A stretch of DNA of 64,000 nucleotides from a virus: positions 1-64,000 of the IMG/VR virus record IMGVR_UViG_3300030099_006995. One strand, 5' to 3'. Below, piece after piece: positions 7,352 to 16,154 of this stretch. Made by a program: the position numbers and the translations under genes. Below the pieces are notes generated by a model, which did no database searches, was not told where the DNA came from, and saw nothing but the letters and a program-made list of their open reading frames with translations. Positions within the stretch are counted from its first letter, which is position 1. Each line of letters starts with the position of its first letter.

Positions 7352-8136
7352 GCAGCCACAGGCTCGTTGACAGGACTATCAGATTCAAAGCAAATTCTGC
7401 AGATGCAATCAAGAGGCTCACAGCCTTTTAACTCGTCAATCTGCGACATAGCCGTCGTAATAGGGCAAGGACTTTCGTATCTACCCTCGAATTGCTCACG
7501 AGCTGCAGTTAGCTCAGCACCGTTAAGGACTCTGCTGCCGTTGCAAATGTCGTAGCAGAGGTCCATCTCATCTTCGGTGAGATCACCGAGAGCCTCAAGC
7601 TGTACTTCGACCATCTTCCAAGCACCACGAAGGCTCTTACCAACTTCAGTACTTAGCAACTTCAAGCAGTCATGTGAGTAGCTGCAGAATTCCTCAGCCT
7701 CCTCATCGGTGTAACCGCCCCAGGTCGGCTTATCCATCACATTGGCCACCTCTGCAGTTCCAGGCACAATGCTCAATTCACGCATTGTGCCGTACTTCAT
7801 CGCTTCAAGCAGTGCAGGCAGATCTGACTGACCAGCGGACGATCGGATCCAACTAGCTACGTCATCAATAGTCAAACTTGACCGGTACTCACCTGTCTCG
7901 TAGTAATCAAGGAGAGTATTGGTAGTAACTCCCAGAGACTCCGCCAGTTTCCGAATTTTGGAAACGCCAACATTTCTTGGGTCTACAGAACCACGGAGAT
8001 ACTTCGTGAGAGTTCCAATAGTGATTCCGAGCTTGGCACACAGCTCACGCTGCGAGAGCTTGTTGGCCGCCAGTGCCTGATGCAGTGATTGCACAAATCT
8101 CTGCGTCGACAGATCTGGGGAAGGTACCTCGGTCAT
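7348..8136 (-). CDS. XRE-family repressor-like transcription regulator
   Basis: 262 residues. Residues about 12-75 form a classic helix-turn-helix (LSQRELCAKLGITIGTLTKY, then IRKLAESLGVTTNTLLDYY). The C-terminal 180 residues are helical and Cys-containing and lack a LexA/CI Ser-Lys peptidase signature, so control would not be by self-cleavage. It faces the primase gene across a 390-base spacer, the layout of a phage repressor with its operators. It is the best candidate for a lysogeny regulator; a host-gene regulator is an alternative. Confidence 0.75.
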   Translation of the reverse strand: MTEVPSPDLSTQRFVQSLHQALAANKLSQRELCAKLGITIGTLTKYLRGSVDPRNVGVSKIRKLAESLGVTTNTLLDYYETGEYRSSLTIDDVASWIRSSAGQSDLPALLEAMKYGTMRELSIVPGTAEVANVMDKPTWGGYTDEEAEEFCSYSHDCLKLLSTEVGKSLRGAWKMVEVQLEALGDLTEDEMDLCYDICNGSRVLNGAELTAAREQFEGRYESPCPITTAMSQIDELKGCEPLDCICRICFESDSPVNEPVAA

Positions 8137-8525
8137 GTTCTCGATTCGAAATGAAGGTTCGGATTCATGAAACGGCGGGGGTGCCGCTGGGCGAGGGGAC
8201 GCTTGCGCTGAACAGTAATCGGCAGGCAGGCCTATGACCGTGTCTGTCGCAACTTCTACAGAATTGACAACACCAGATCACACACCTGTGTGGCAAGAAT
8301 CCTCCAGACCCGAAGCGCCGCAGCGGATCCGGGCGATTTGAAGCGATTACAAAATAAATAATATGACTCTTTGGTGCACACCGCAAGTAGTAATTCGCAC
8401 GCCGGTCGACGCCTTTTGTGCATGAACTAGCAATGATTCTCATTACCAGTCGTGACGAGCGCCCCAAAGCCCTGCACGCTTGGAAAGGCTCGCCACAATG
8501 ATGCATGTCGTGTCATGCAATCTGA
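8137..8525 (+). promoter_or_regulatory. Divergent control region between repressor and primase-helicase
   Basis: No gene in 389 bases. Visible elements: CACACCTGTGTG palindrome (8281-8292); TTGACA (8264-8269) just before it; a candidate promoter TTGAAG (8338-8343) with AT-rich TAATAT (8359-8364); the inverted repeat AATGA-ttc-TCATT (8432-8444); and TGCATG-6-CATGCA (8502-8519), which ends 6 bases before the primase GTG. The palindromes are plausible operators, the last possibly acting on translation. Assignment to the repressor is inference. Confidence 0.6.
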
Positions 8526-10997
8526 GTGACAGAAGTTAAAACGACCATCTCGTTCATGGTCCATCCGACCATCAGGAACAAGCCGGACGTCTTTCAACCT
8601 GAATTTTCCAGAGACTGGGCAGAGGTCATAGGCCCACTCGAGGAGCTCAAGCACCACGTCAGTAACGGTGGTGCCTTCATCGGCTCCCGCATGACAAGCG
8701 GCCACAGGTCAAGCAGCGCCTTCGATTTCGCCGATCTTGCTGTCGTTGATATTGACCATGGCCTAACGATCCAAGAATTCCTGCAGCACCCGCTCGCAGA
8801 GCACGCTGCCTGGGCTTACACGACTACAAGCCACGGAGCTAAGGGAGATCGCTACCGCGTGATCTTCCAACTGCCTCATCGGGTCACCAACCCAGACATC
8901 TTTAAGAGTGTCGTGACACTCCTAAGCAGGTCTCTGGGCGGCGATAAAGCCTGCACCGACAGCTGCCGCCTCTTCTACGGCAATGATGCTGCAAATCATT
9001 TTGTCTGGAACCCGGACAAACGTCTACCTATATCAATCCTGGATGACGCCGAAGACGAGGCCAGGAGTCAACGCCGACGAGAGTCCGTCCGCACTGACAG
9101 CTTTGATGAGCACTCCATCGAGCAGGCGATCTTCGTTCTAGAGAACGTGATCGAGCCAACCAGAGACGGAGACCGCGAACGATTCACTCGTATCACCTCT
9201 GCAGCACGCTCTGCTGGTGAGCGGTTGTTCCCCCACTGGTCTGACTGGGCATCCCGTGGCCACCACGGCAAAGGCAAGAACCGGCGTCAAACCACCGAGC
9301 GTTTCTTCTACGGCTTCAGCGGTTCAAGCTTGGCCACTCTCTTCTTCATGGCATCCGAGGAAGACCCGGAATGGAGAAGCAAGCTCCCACCAGAGATCCG
9401 ATCACAGGGAACCGGCAGCATGTTCGGCAATGTCGGCAGCGCTGTTGGCTACGACTGGGAAGACTTCCTGGGTGACCCAGACGACTTCACCGAAACAGAC
9501 AGCAGCAACACCCAAAGCCTGTTCGACGCCGATAGGCCCTGGACACAGCTGGCCCAGGTCGAGCGTCCTGCTCAAGCCGAACCTGATTACGACGATGACG
9601 ACCTCGAGGTCATCGAGCGTGACGGTGAAGATCCTTTCGAGGATGACTACGACGAGCAAGAAGTCGCCGATGTTCCACGGGTCCGAGCAAACGGTCGACG
9701 CCGTGCCGATGCCGAGATTCAGCTAGTCGTCGATATCAAGAACCGACTGCAACGCCTTTATCCAGGACTTCGCCAGAACTCCATGACCCAGGCATTGGAG
9801 TACGGACCGGTCGGCAAGCCGATTCCCGTGGACGACGTGTCAACTTCTTACGTGCGAATTTCAGCGGGAGCTGGTCAGGTCTACCCCAAGACCCTGGTCT
9901 ACGACGTCGCTTTGATCGTCGGCAGGGAGCACGCGTACCACCCAGTCAAGGCTTACCTCGAGAAATGTGCAGCAGAGGCAAAGCCCTGCTCCTACTTCGA
10001 CACCCTGGCCACTGAACTGCTGGGCGTGAAAGAAGACACCATGACTGACGTCAAGATGCCGGACGGAAGCCGGCTCTGCGATGTCGTCATGAAGCGGTTC
10101 CTAGTAGGAGCCGTCGCTCGAGTGCTTGATCCTGGTTGCGTCCATGACTGGATGCCCATCCTTATTGGTGGCCAGAACGCTGGTAAGTCCACCTTCTATC
10201 AGTACCTAACTCCTCCATCGCCTGAATCTCCTGGCTATTACCCCTGGGTCAGCACCGTCCAGCAAGGCATCAACTACATCAAGGACCGGCCGCACGTCCT
10301 CCACTCGGGATGGATTGCAGTTCTGGATGAGTGTGACCGTTACTTCAAGCGGCAGTTCGTCGAGGAGTTCAAGAACATCGTCTCTGTCGGCACCGACCGC
10401 TCCGCCAAGAAGTACGAGAACGAACGTGACTTCCGTCGTTCCTTTGTTCTCGCGGGTGCCACCAACTCAGACGAGTTCCTGGTTGACCCAACCGGCAACC
10501 GTCGCTTCATGCCCATCGTTGTCGATGGCGTGGTCCCCAGCAAGGACGACCCCAACATCAAGATCATCGACCTGGACCGCCTGAAGCAAGACCGCGACTC
10601 CATCTGGGCTGCTGCCTACAAGGCTTATCTCGATAACCCAGTCCACACGTTCACCAGCTTCGAGCTCAGCCACATGAGCGAGTACATGGAGAACTTCCAG
10701 CAGGAGTCGCCACTCGAGTACATCGTGCTGAACAAGTTCCAGGAGAAGATCTCCGGCGAGCACCGCTTCCCCGATAAAGGCAATCGCAAGTACTGGCTGA
10801 TGGCTGACATCTTCGAGTGGCTTGAGATCGCACCTCGTGACGAACGGTCCATGACCAGACAAATCGCTGACCTTCTCAAGCGTCGAGGCTTTTACCGACG
10901 TCGCGTTCGCAAGAACAATCGGATCATGAACATGTGGGTTACAGACGATCCAGCGTTCGATCAGAACGCCAGAGAGCTGTCCCGAAACTGGAACTGA
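8526..10997 (+). CDS. Primase-helicase (AEP-like primase plus VirE/D5-type helicase)
   Basis: 823 residues, GTG start. The N-terminal part has primase features: LAVVDIDHG with Asp75/Asp77, the TTSHGAKGDRYRVIF segment with a conserved S-H pair, and a later CRLFYGND. An acidic linker (DDDDLEVIERDGEDPFEDDY) follows. The C-terminal half is a superfamily 3-like ATPase of the virulence-associated E type: Walker A GGQNAGKST near 548, Walker B VLDECD near 600, and GATNSDEFLVDPTGNRRF as sensor region. It primes and unwinds phage DNA. It stands alone behind its own control region and in front of a terminator. Confidence 0.85.
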   Translation: MTEVKTTISFMVHPTIRNKPDVFQPEFSRDWAEVIGPLEELKHHVSNGGAFIGSRMTSGHRSSSAFDFADLAVVDIDHGLTIQEFLQHPLAEHAAWAYTTTSHGAKGDRYRVIFQLPHRVTNPDIFKSVVTLLSRSLGGDKACTDSCRLFYGNDAANHFVWNPDKRLPISILDDAEDEARSQRRRESVRTDSFDEHSIEQAIFVLENVIEPTRDGDRERFTRITSAARSAGERLFPHWSDWASRGHHGKGKNRRQTTERFFYGFSGSSLATLFFMASEEDPEWRSKLPPEIRSQGTGSMFGNVGSAVGYDWEDFLGDPDDFTETDSSNTQSLFDADRPWTQLAQVERPAQAEPDYDDDDLEVIERDGEDPFEDDYDEQEVADVPRVRANGRRRADAEIQLVVDIKNRLQRLYPGLRQNSMTQALEYGPVGKPIPVDDVSTSYVRISAGAGQVYPKTLVYDVALIVGREHAYHPVKAYLEKCAAEAKPCSYFDTLATELLGVKEDTMTDVKMPDGSRLCDVVMKRFLVGAVARVLDPGCVHDWMPILIGGQNAGKSTFYQYLTPPSPESPGYYPWVSTVQQGINYIKDRPHVLHSGWIAVLDECDRYFKRQFVEEFKNIVSVGTDRSAKKYENERDFRRSFVLAGATNSDEFLVDPTGNRRFMPIVVDGVVPSKDDPNIKIIDLDRLKQDRDSIWAAAYKAYLDNPVHTFTSFELSHMSEYMENFQQESPLEYIVLNKFQEKISGEHRFPDKGNRKYWLMADIFEWLEIAPRDERSMTRQIADLLKRRGFYRRRVRKNNRIMNMWVTDDPAFDQNARELSRNWN

Positions 10998-11022
10998 GAG
11001 ACGCGACTCATCTGAGACTCTT

Positions 11023-11051
11023 GCCATTCCCAGTCAGGGAGTGGCTTTTTT
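11023..11051 (+). terminator. Rho-independent terminator after primase-helicase
   Basis: 9-bp stem GCCATTCCC/GGGAGTGGC (one wobble; 11023-11031 with 11037-11045), 5-base loop and six T. It begins 25 bases after the primase stop codon. Confidence 0.85.
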
Positions 11052-11146
11052 ATTTGCCCATCACTGCCGCTAAGTGGTCACGTCACTGTCTTAGCCCAGT
11101 CACTTCAATGAGTCTCACCAGCAGTGTGCTGAGCGACGTGTGCCCC

Positions 11147-11294
11147 TTAACCTCTGTGGGTTAAAAACATGGCCTCTGGTCCCGAAAAAACCCTTCCCCT
11201 GCTGTCTGATTTATCTTCTAGACTGCATGCCATCAGGGTTTTTTCTTGGTTGGGCCTTAAACCAAGAAAGGGGGAAAATAACTCCACAGAGGTT
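11147..11294 (+). ncRNA. Structured non-coding element with competing hairpins
   Basis: In a gene-free stretch (11052-11464) several perfect inverted repeats nest and compete. AACCTCTGTGG (11149-11159) pairs with 11284-11294; alternatively TTAACC (11147) pairs with GGTTAA (11159-11164). GAAAAAACCCT (11184-11194) pairs with 11235-11245 and carries a T run like a terminator; alternatively TTTCTTGGTT (11242-11251) pairs with 11260-11269. A TAGACT hexamer (11219-11224) sits in a loop. It could be a leader switch, a small RNA or an origin-associated fold; which one is unknown. Confidence 0.5.
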
Positions 11295-11464
11295 ATAGGG
11301 AACGCGTATCAGCGCGTCACTGCCTGAGATCTATTCCAGCGCAATGGAAGTGACCGTGACGTGTCCATTTAGGGGTGGGGCTGAGAGTGCTCTGTTCACG
11401 TTCAGACATCTTGCGTGACATATCGCTCAGTCCAACTAGCCTGGTGTCAACCTCTCAGAACCTA

Positions 11465-11773
11465 GTGCCTGACAAGGATGTCGCCGGCTGGTCACAGAAC
11501 CACCCTCTTTACGCACAAGACAGGGCGCTCGTTGACGAGATCCTTGCTCAGGACAAGCCCAACGACCATGCCATAACAACAGCTGGGCGGTTGTTTGTTC
11601 GCTACAACGGCTTCCCTGGAGCCAATGACATCAAGGCTGATCTTGATGCCTGCCTCGTTAAGTGGGGCATGGATCACGACGGGCTCAACTCTCGCTGCAA
11701 AAAGATCTGGTTCAACGGCTACCGCCCTGGCCAGATTGAAGAAGAGCTGTCAGTTGGTTCTGGAGCTAACTGA
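11465..11773 (+). CDS. Hypothetical protein (102 aa)
   Basis: The GTG at 11465 is preferred; the frame is open further upstream (GTG 11375), but that part reads as unconvincing Ser/Leu-rich sequence. The protein has NHPLYAQDRALVDEILAQ and a later KWGMDHDGLNSRCKKIWF, compact and globular but without a known motif. A TGATG overlap links it to the next gene. Confidence 0.5.
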   Translation: MPDKDVAGWSQNHPLYAQDRALVDEILAQDKPNDHAITTAGRLFVRYNGFPGANDIKADLDACLVKWGMDHDGLNSRCKKIWFNGYRPGQIEEELSVGSGAN

Positions 11774-12057
11774 TGCAACGTCAAATTCTGATCATGGCGC
11801 TTCGAGCTGCGCCTGAACCTACTTGCCATTTGCTCAGCGAATGCGAGTCGATTCTTCGAAACGACGAACCAAACAGCCCCCTCGTGGGCTTGGTCGGAAG
11901 AGCGCTTGATCGCTGGGGTATCAGCAAGGAAGAACTCGCAACACGCAACCGGCTATGCATCGCAGACACAAACAGGTTCCTCATGACCGAACAGGCTCTG
12001 ATGTCTCACAACGATTCAGAAATTTCATCCACGCCTTCATCGCTGAAACAGCCTTGA
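11773..12057 (+). CDS. Hypothetical protein (94 aa)
   Basis: Starts on the stop of the previous gene (TGATG). The middle part (LVGLVGRALDRWGISKEELA) resembles the RALDRWG/KWGMD segment of the upstream protein, so the two may be distantly related. Function unknown. Confidence 0.5.
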   Translation: MQRQILIMALRAAPEPTCHLLSECESILRNDEPNSPLVGLVGRALDRWGISKEELATRNRLCIADTNRFLMTEQALMSHNDSEISSTPSSLKQP

Positions 12058-12221
12058 CGCTGGGATTCATCTGGGGCCTAGCGTCTTTTATATGGCGCTA
12101 TTTCTTCGCTGAATTCGTGATTATTTTCGCCGTGATTGGCTGGTGCCTGCTTTCTCTAGAATCCGCAGCCGAGCTTCATGGTCGTGCTGGACTTGTTCTA
12201 GTGAGCGAATATCCTTTGTAA
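11955..12221 (+). CDS. Possible small membrane protein
   Basis: 88-residue frame with a strongly hydrophobic middle (TALTLGFIWGLASFIWRYFF, then FVIIFAVIGW) that could span the membrane once or twice. Its ATG lies inside the previous gene and its 3' end overlaps the opposite-strand gene 12121-12351, so it may be spurious. Kept because the hydrophobic part lies outside both overlaps. Confidence 0.35.
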   Translation: MHRRHKQVPHDRTGSDVSQRFRNFIHAFIAETALTLGFIWGLASFIWRYFFAEFVIIFAVIGWCLLSLESAAELHGRAGLVLVSEYPL

Positions 12222-12351
12222 CCTCATTACGAAGAAGTTGAATCTCTCTGAGAATCGACTCCATTCCTCGCTTCATGCTGCCTTGCGCAAATGCCATACG
12301 CCACAAGGCGCCACAAGCAGCAACCCCTAAAAAGGCGCTTACTTCAACCAT
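12121..12351 (-). CDS. Small membrane-anchored coiled-coil protein
   Basis: 76 residues. An N-terminal hydrophobic helix (VSAFLGVAACGALWRMAFA) is followed by a charged coiled coil (SILREIQLLRNEVTKDIRSL) and a basic tail. This layout is common in phage holin-associated or virion-membrane proteins. It is isolated on the minus strand, like other small proteins that phages control separately. Confidence 0.6.
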   Translation of the reverse strand: MVEVSAFLGVAACGALWRMAFAQGSMKRGMESILREIQLLRNEVTKDIRSLEQVQHDHEARLRILEKAGTSQSRRK

Positions 12352-12388
12352 TCATCAGCGCCTTCAAGAACTCAAATCATCCTAGGAA

Positions 12389-12901
12389 ATGAATAGCCTC
12401 AAAGCTCCCAAAGCACCTAAGCACTGGGACCAGCGGTTCCTAGTGATCGCCAGTCATTTTGCAGGCTGGTCAAAAGATCCCAGCACCAAAGTTGGCGCTG
12501 TTGCTGTACGCAATCGACGCATCCTTGCCCAGGGCTATAACGGCCTGCCTGCCGGCGTTACTGATACTGATGCGCGTCTTAAAAATAGAGAGACGAGACT
12601 AGAGATGACAGTTCATGCTGAGATGAATTGCGTCGCCTACGCAGCACAAAACGGTGTCTCTTTGCTTGGCGCAACCATGTATGTCTGGCCGTTAATGACG
12701 TGCTCGAGATGCGCATCAATGCTGATACAAGCAGGAATCAATAAGGTCGTAGTTCCTGACTACGTTGAGCCCCAGCGCTGGCAAGACAGCTTTGACTTGG
12801 CTCGTTCAATGTTCATCGAGGCTGGCGTATCAGTCGAGCGTATTCCGATGACAGGCCCTATCAATCCGATGGAAGAAGACGATCAAGAGTTGCCCGTTTA
12901 A
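12389..12901 (+). CDS. dCMP deaminase
   Basis: 170 residues with the full zinc deaminase signature: V-H-A-E-M-N-C around His76 and Glu78, and T-C-S-R-C (Cys105, Cys108). It converts dCMP to dUMP, the substrate for the ThyX encoded 2.2 kb downstream. TAGGAA directly before the ATG may serve as ribosome binding site. Length and motif spacing fit the T4-type family. Confidence 0.9.
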   Translation: MNSLKAPKAPKHWDQRFLVIASHFAGWSKDPSTKVGAVAVRNRRILAQGYNGLPAGVTDTDARLKNRETRLEMTVHAEMNCVAYAAQNGVSLLGATMYVWPLMTCSRCASMLIQAGINKVVVPDYVEPQRWQDSFDLARSMFIEAGVSVERIPMTGPINPMEEDDQELPV

Positions 12902-12945
12902 TAGGAGCCTCTACCGTGTCAGGCAAGGCGCATGACCTGGCGTAA

Positions 12946-13188
12946 ATGCTTCAGCTAAAGATCGGTCATCGAGTCTTCCATAAGGCCACCGGCCAGGCAG
13001 GATTCGTGACTTCTGCAGCTACATCCACCGGCTGGAATCGTGGCTTAGTCACGGTGACACTGGAGGGCAGCACTCGCTCAGAGGATTGGCCTGTCTCTCA
13101 AACTCGCCTACGGACCGAAGCTGAACAGCTGACAATCCATGGCGGAGAGTTTGTACCACCCAAAGGTTTTCCGCTGAACCTCGAATGA
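12946..13188 (+). CDS. Small beta-rich hypothetical protein (80 aa)
   Basis: Alternating strands (KIGHRVFHKATGQAGFVTS, then GLVTVTLEGSTRSEDWPV) suggest a small SH3-like barrel. It is coupled by ATGA to the following gene of similar look, so the two may work together. Function unknown. Confidence 0.6.
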   Translation: MLQLKIGHRVFHKATGQAGFVTSAATSTGWNRGLVTVTLEGSTRSEDWPVSQTRLRTEAEQLTIHGGEFVPPKGFPLNLE

Positions 13189-13478
13189 GCCTTAACAAGC
13201 GCAACACGAAACGACTCGTTGTCGGCGACACCGTCATCGAGACCAAGCATTTCACAGATCATTGCATCAGCAAGGATCACCCCGACTTCCAAAAGGTGGC
13301 AAAGATTGTCCGCAATCGCCGTGTTGGCAAAGTCGTAGAGCTTGTCGAAAAGAAAGATTCACGCGGCCATGCGATTAACTACGCAATGGTTCTTTGGAAC
13401 GAGTACAACAGCCCGCGTTTGCACCATGTGATGCGGCTGCGACTCCTTGAAGATGCTCCAAAGGAACAGACTGCGTGA
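13185..13478 (+). CDS. Small basic hypothetical protein (97 aa)
   Basis: Starts on the ATGA overlap with the previous gene. Basic, with strands such as RLVVGDTVIETKHF and GKVVELVEKKDSRGHAINYA, which also suggest a small barrel and possible nucleic-acid binding. No family recognised. Confidence 0.6.
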   Translation: MSLNKRNTKRLVVGDTVIETKHFTDHCISKDHPDFQKVAKIVRNRRVGKVVELVEKKDSRGHAINYAMVLWNEYNSPRLHHVMRLRLLEDAPKEQTA

Positions 13479-13511
13479 CTGTGGATACATTGACTTAAAT
13501 CCAGCGCAGTC

Positions 13512-14204
13512 ATGGCACAGTGGCCCATACCCCCTGACCTCCACAGCAAGATCGAGGGTGGGCCATTTTGTCCATTTCACGAACACTCACTTGGCTCACG
13601 GGACGGACGTATTCCTCGGTACAACGACAGCCATGCCTGTGTTCGCTGTGTAAGCGCACTGACAGAAGGGCGCCTCAGCCTGGACGTTCACAAGATTCAC
13701 AAGAACTACAGGCGCCGCTTTCTTGAGTTCTGGAGTTTTGTCGAGATAAGAGAACCAGACGAATGCTGGGAGTGGCACGGCAACACCCACTCGAAATCCA
13801 ACAGCACTTACTTCGCTATGCCCAGGCACTGGAGTAGAGCGCGTCAATACTCAGCGCCTCGCGTTGCGTTTTGGTTCACCTGGGGTGATATTGGCAGGCT
13901 GCCTATCAAGCCTGTTTGCGGCAATAACCACTGCTGCAATCCTTTGCACTGGAGAGCCAAAGGCGTGCCTCACTATCACGTCAATCGGCACATGCAAAAG
14001 ATCGACTTGGAGTTCAGCAGCAACAAGCTTCAGCACGAGACTCAACTCTTCTTGGAGACGACTCTTGAGCGTGATCCAAAACGATTTGAGAAGCTGCAGA
14101 AGGCAAATAAGCTATGGATTGACTTCAGGCTGAACTCGGACAAGCCTGTGCAAATCGAAGACCTGATAAGAGCTGCGGCTAAGGAACAAGGCTTTAATTC
14201 CTAG
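13512..14204 (+). CDS. HNH endonuclease with zinc-ribbon cysteines
   Basis: 230 residues. The HNH core is clear: CWEWHG (about 86-91), a variable loop, PRVAFWFTWGDIG, then PVCGNNHCCNPLHW, which carries the His and Asn of the active site. The N-terminus has two Cys/His groups (FCPFHEH, HACVRC). Free-standing HNH enzymes in phages act as homing nucleases or in DNA processing; this one sits in the middle operon, away from terminase, so homing is more likely than packaging. Confidence 0.85.
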   Translation: MAQWPIPPDLHSKIEGGPFCPFHEHSLGSRDGRIPRYNDSHACVRCVSALTEGRLSLDVHKIHKNYRRRFLEFWSFVEIREPDECWEWHGNTHSKSNSTYFAMPRHWSRARQYSAPRVAFWFTWGDIGRLPIKPVCGNNHCCNPLHWRAKGVPHYHVNRHMQKIDLEFSSNKLQHETQLFLETTLERDPKRFEKLQKANKLWIDFRLNSDKPVQIEDLIRAAAKEQGFNS

Positions 14205-14207
14205 AAT
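14202..14207 (+). promoter_or_regulatory. TAGAAT promoter-like hexamer
   Basis: TAGAAT with 26 bases between its end and the GTG at 14234. The leader ATTAGTAGTAGCGGCGA resembles the one before 6596 (ATTTAGTAGCGATAAC). It overlaps the TAG stop of the HNH gene. Confidence 0.45.
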
Positions 14208-14233
14208 CACAACATCATTAGTAGTAGCGGCGA

Positions 14234-15037
14234 GTGTCTAATTTTGCTCTGACAGAGAAAGAACGCAATGCGTTGATGGAGCAGGTATATGGAGGGTACC
14301 AGAGGAACCCTACGTATACAGAGGCTGCTGGCGTAAGGGGCGATGACTCTGAATACGATCACGCTGATGCTGGAGGAATTGACTACTACGCTTATGGCGG
14401 CGACAAAAAAAATATTAGTGACTCATACGATCGTTACGAGGCTGGATTTGGTGAAAAGCACGGACACTATGGCAAAGACCATCCAGTAGAGGGCTACACC
14501 TACGGAGATCGATGGCGCAACAAAGATACTTGGAAGAAAGTCGCAGACCATCTTGGGATCAAACAAGTTGACTCCAAAAACGACCTGCGCCAAATGTACG
14601 ACTTTGTACAGGGCTATCAAATGCAAAAGCCCCCGGCTGAGGTCGAGGACAAGGATGACGACACCACACCAGTCCTCACGCAGCCTGTTGAAGACAAACC
14701 TCAGGAAGTCCAGGATGCAGTCAACGATTATGAGAACAGCCAGCTATATAATCCTGAAAATCAACAGCCTAATTTCTCCGACGTCATTGAGACAGATCTA
14801 GGGGGCAACCCAACCAGCAACCCCATGGTCGACGCCATTAAGCATGGCGATGATCTTAATAAGTGGTATCAAACAAAGTTTGTTCCACATCTAGAGAAAG
14901 AAGCTCATGCGACTGCGCACGAGATTGGTAATAGCTCCAGGTACTTTCTGGACAAGTTTGTATTCGAACCTCCTATGCTTGGTGACCCGAAAGAATTATT
15001 CGAGTACTACTCGGGCAAGATCAAAGACGACGATTGA
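14234..15037 (+). CDS. Hypothetical acidic protein (267 aa)
   Basis: GTG start behind a TAGAAT element. Tyr/Gly/Asp-rich N-terminal half (YYAYGGDKKNISDSYDRYEA), a disordered acidic Pro-containing middle (VEDKDDDTTPVLTQPVEDKP) and a helical C-terminus. Composition fits a virion-associated or scaffold-like protein, but it lies among metabolism genes. Family not recognised. Confidence 0.55.
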   Translation: MSNFALTEKERNALMEQVYGGYQRNPTYTEAAGVRGDDSEYDHADAGGIDYYAYGGDKKNISDSYDRYEAGFGEKHGHYGKDHPVEGYTYGDRWRNKDTWKKVADHLGIKQVDSKNDLRQMYDFVQGYQMQKPPAEVEDKDDDTTPVLTQPVEDKPQEVQDAVNDYENSQLYNPENQQPNFSDVIETDLGGNPTSNPMVDAIKHGDDLNKWYQTKFVPHLEKEAHATAHEIGNSSRYFLDKFVFEPPMLGDPKELFEYYSGKIKDDD

Positions 15038-15115
15038 TCGGATTTAATTACTCGCATTAACATTCGCCTAACAGTCCGCACATAATTCTTTGAAACGACA
15101 CAGCACGCATAACGC

Positions 15116-15880
15116 GTGCCTGGTCTCTACGTTCCGAGCAGCCACACCAATTCATTGGAGATGCCCGGACCGCTGCCCTTGAGGGCCGTAACAGTCGAAG
15201 CAACAGTCATGCCGCAGCGCCTGGTCTATCTGGGCCTGCATGCTGACTACAGCGAGAACTTCTTCGAGGGTACAGATATTCCGGAAGATGAAGCCGGGAA
15301 CATAGTTGTCAGCCGTTTACTCAAAGGCAACAAAGGTCACTGGGGTCCGCTCGAGCACCCAAGCCTCAGCCTGATGGTTCAGGCTGATCACAACACAATG
15401 ATGCAACTGCGAACTCACAGGGTTGGTTGCACATTTGACTATCAGTCAATGCGATACACAGGCGAGCGAATCCGCAAGGTCGCCCGAGGTGAGCTGCTGC
15501 CTGAAGATGTTTTCTATGTCCGTCCCCCAGGAACCTACTGGGACCGACAAGGGGACAAATACACCTGGACTCAACAACAAGCAGAAAACCAGTTGGCCAT
15601 GTGTTTGTCGTCAGCAATTGACTATGACAACCTCCGCAAAGAAGGAGCTTCCGAAGAGCACGCACGATCAGTGCTCTGTACTGGATACCTTCAACATGGA
15701 CTGATTACAGGTTCATTGCGTTTCTGGTTACACCTTCTCGATGTAAGGGCAAAGGCTGACGCTCAGCTTGAAGTCAGGCAAATCATGCAGGGCATCCAAG
15801 TTGAAGTGCAGAAGTGGGTTCCCGAAATCTGGGAGTGGTATCACGCGCATCGTTTTGAAAAAGCTCAACTGGCACCTTGA
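15116..15880 (+). CDS. thyX: Flavin-dependent thymidylate synthase
   Basis: 254 residues, GTG start. The ThyX signature R-x-H-R-x7-S is present as RTHRVGCTFDYQS (about 99-111). The C-terminal part SLRFWLHLLDVRAKADAQLEVR matches the family's substrate-binding helix. It makes dTMP from dUMP using FAD and methylenetetrahydrofolate, working after the dCMP deaminase upstream. ThyX genes are common in cyanophages. Confidence 0.92.
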   Translation: MPGLYVPSSHTNSLEMPGPLPLRAVTVEATVMPQRLVYLGLHADYSENFFEGTDIPEDEAGNIVVSRLLKGNKGHWGPLEHPSLSLMVQADHNTMMQLRTHRVGCTFDYQSMRYTGERIRKVARGELLPEDVFYVRPPGTYWDRQGDKYTWTQQQAENQLAMCLSSAIDYDNLRKEGASEEHARSVLCTGYLQHGLITGSLRFWLHLLDVRAKADAQLEVRQIMQGIQVEVQKWVPEIWEWYHAHRFEKAQLAP

Positions 15881-15881
15881 T

Positions 15882-16154
15882 ATGACTCATTCCGATTTAG
15901 ACGCTCTCGATAACTCCCTCGATGACCTTATCGGAGAGTTAATCGAGATCAGCTCATTCGAGAAAGACGTTGTCGATCGCGAGGATCTTGCAACCATGCT
16001 GATCGCTGCTTACGGCGAACTCAGCAAGTTCAATGACTCGCTGCTCGAGGACGATCGCTACGACGAGCTACGAGGCATGGGCAAGCTTTGCGAGCTCATG
16101 ATCGACAGCCTCATTAAACGTTTTGACGAATTCATGCCCACAGATTATGTCTAG
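15882..16154 (+). CDS. Small acidic helical protein (90 aa)
   Basis: ATG 15882 directly after the thyX stop. Very acidic helices (SDLDALDNSLDDLIGELIEI). No motif known to me; position suggests co-transcription with thyX. Confidence 0.6.
   Translation: MTHSDLDALDNSLDDLIGELIEISSFEKDVVDREDLATMLIAAYGELSKFNDSLLEDDRYDELRGMGKLCELMIDSLIKRFDEFMPTDYV

Noticed and set aside
8264-8300. TTGACA followed by AAGAAT as a canonical promoter
   Set aside because: The spacing (25 bases) is too long for a sigma-70-type promoter, so only the TTGACA and palindrome were kept as elements.
9217-9726. 169-codon forward frame inside the primase-helicase
   Set aside because: Overlaps the real gene in another frame, Ser/Thr-rich and without a ribosome binding site.
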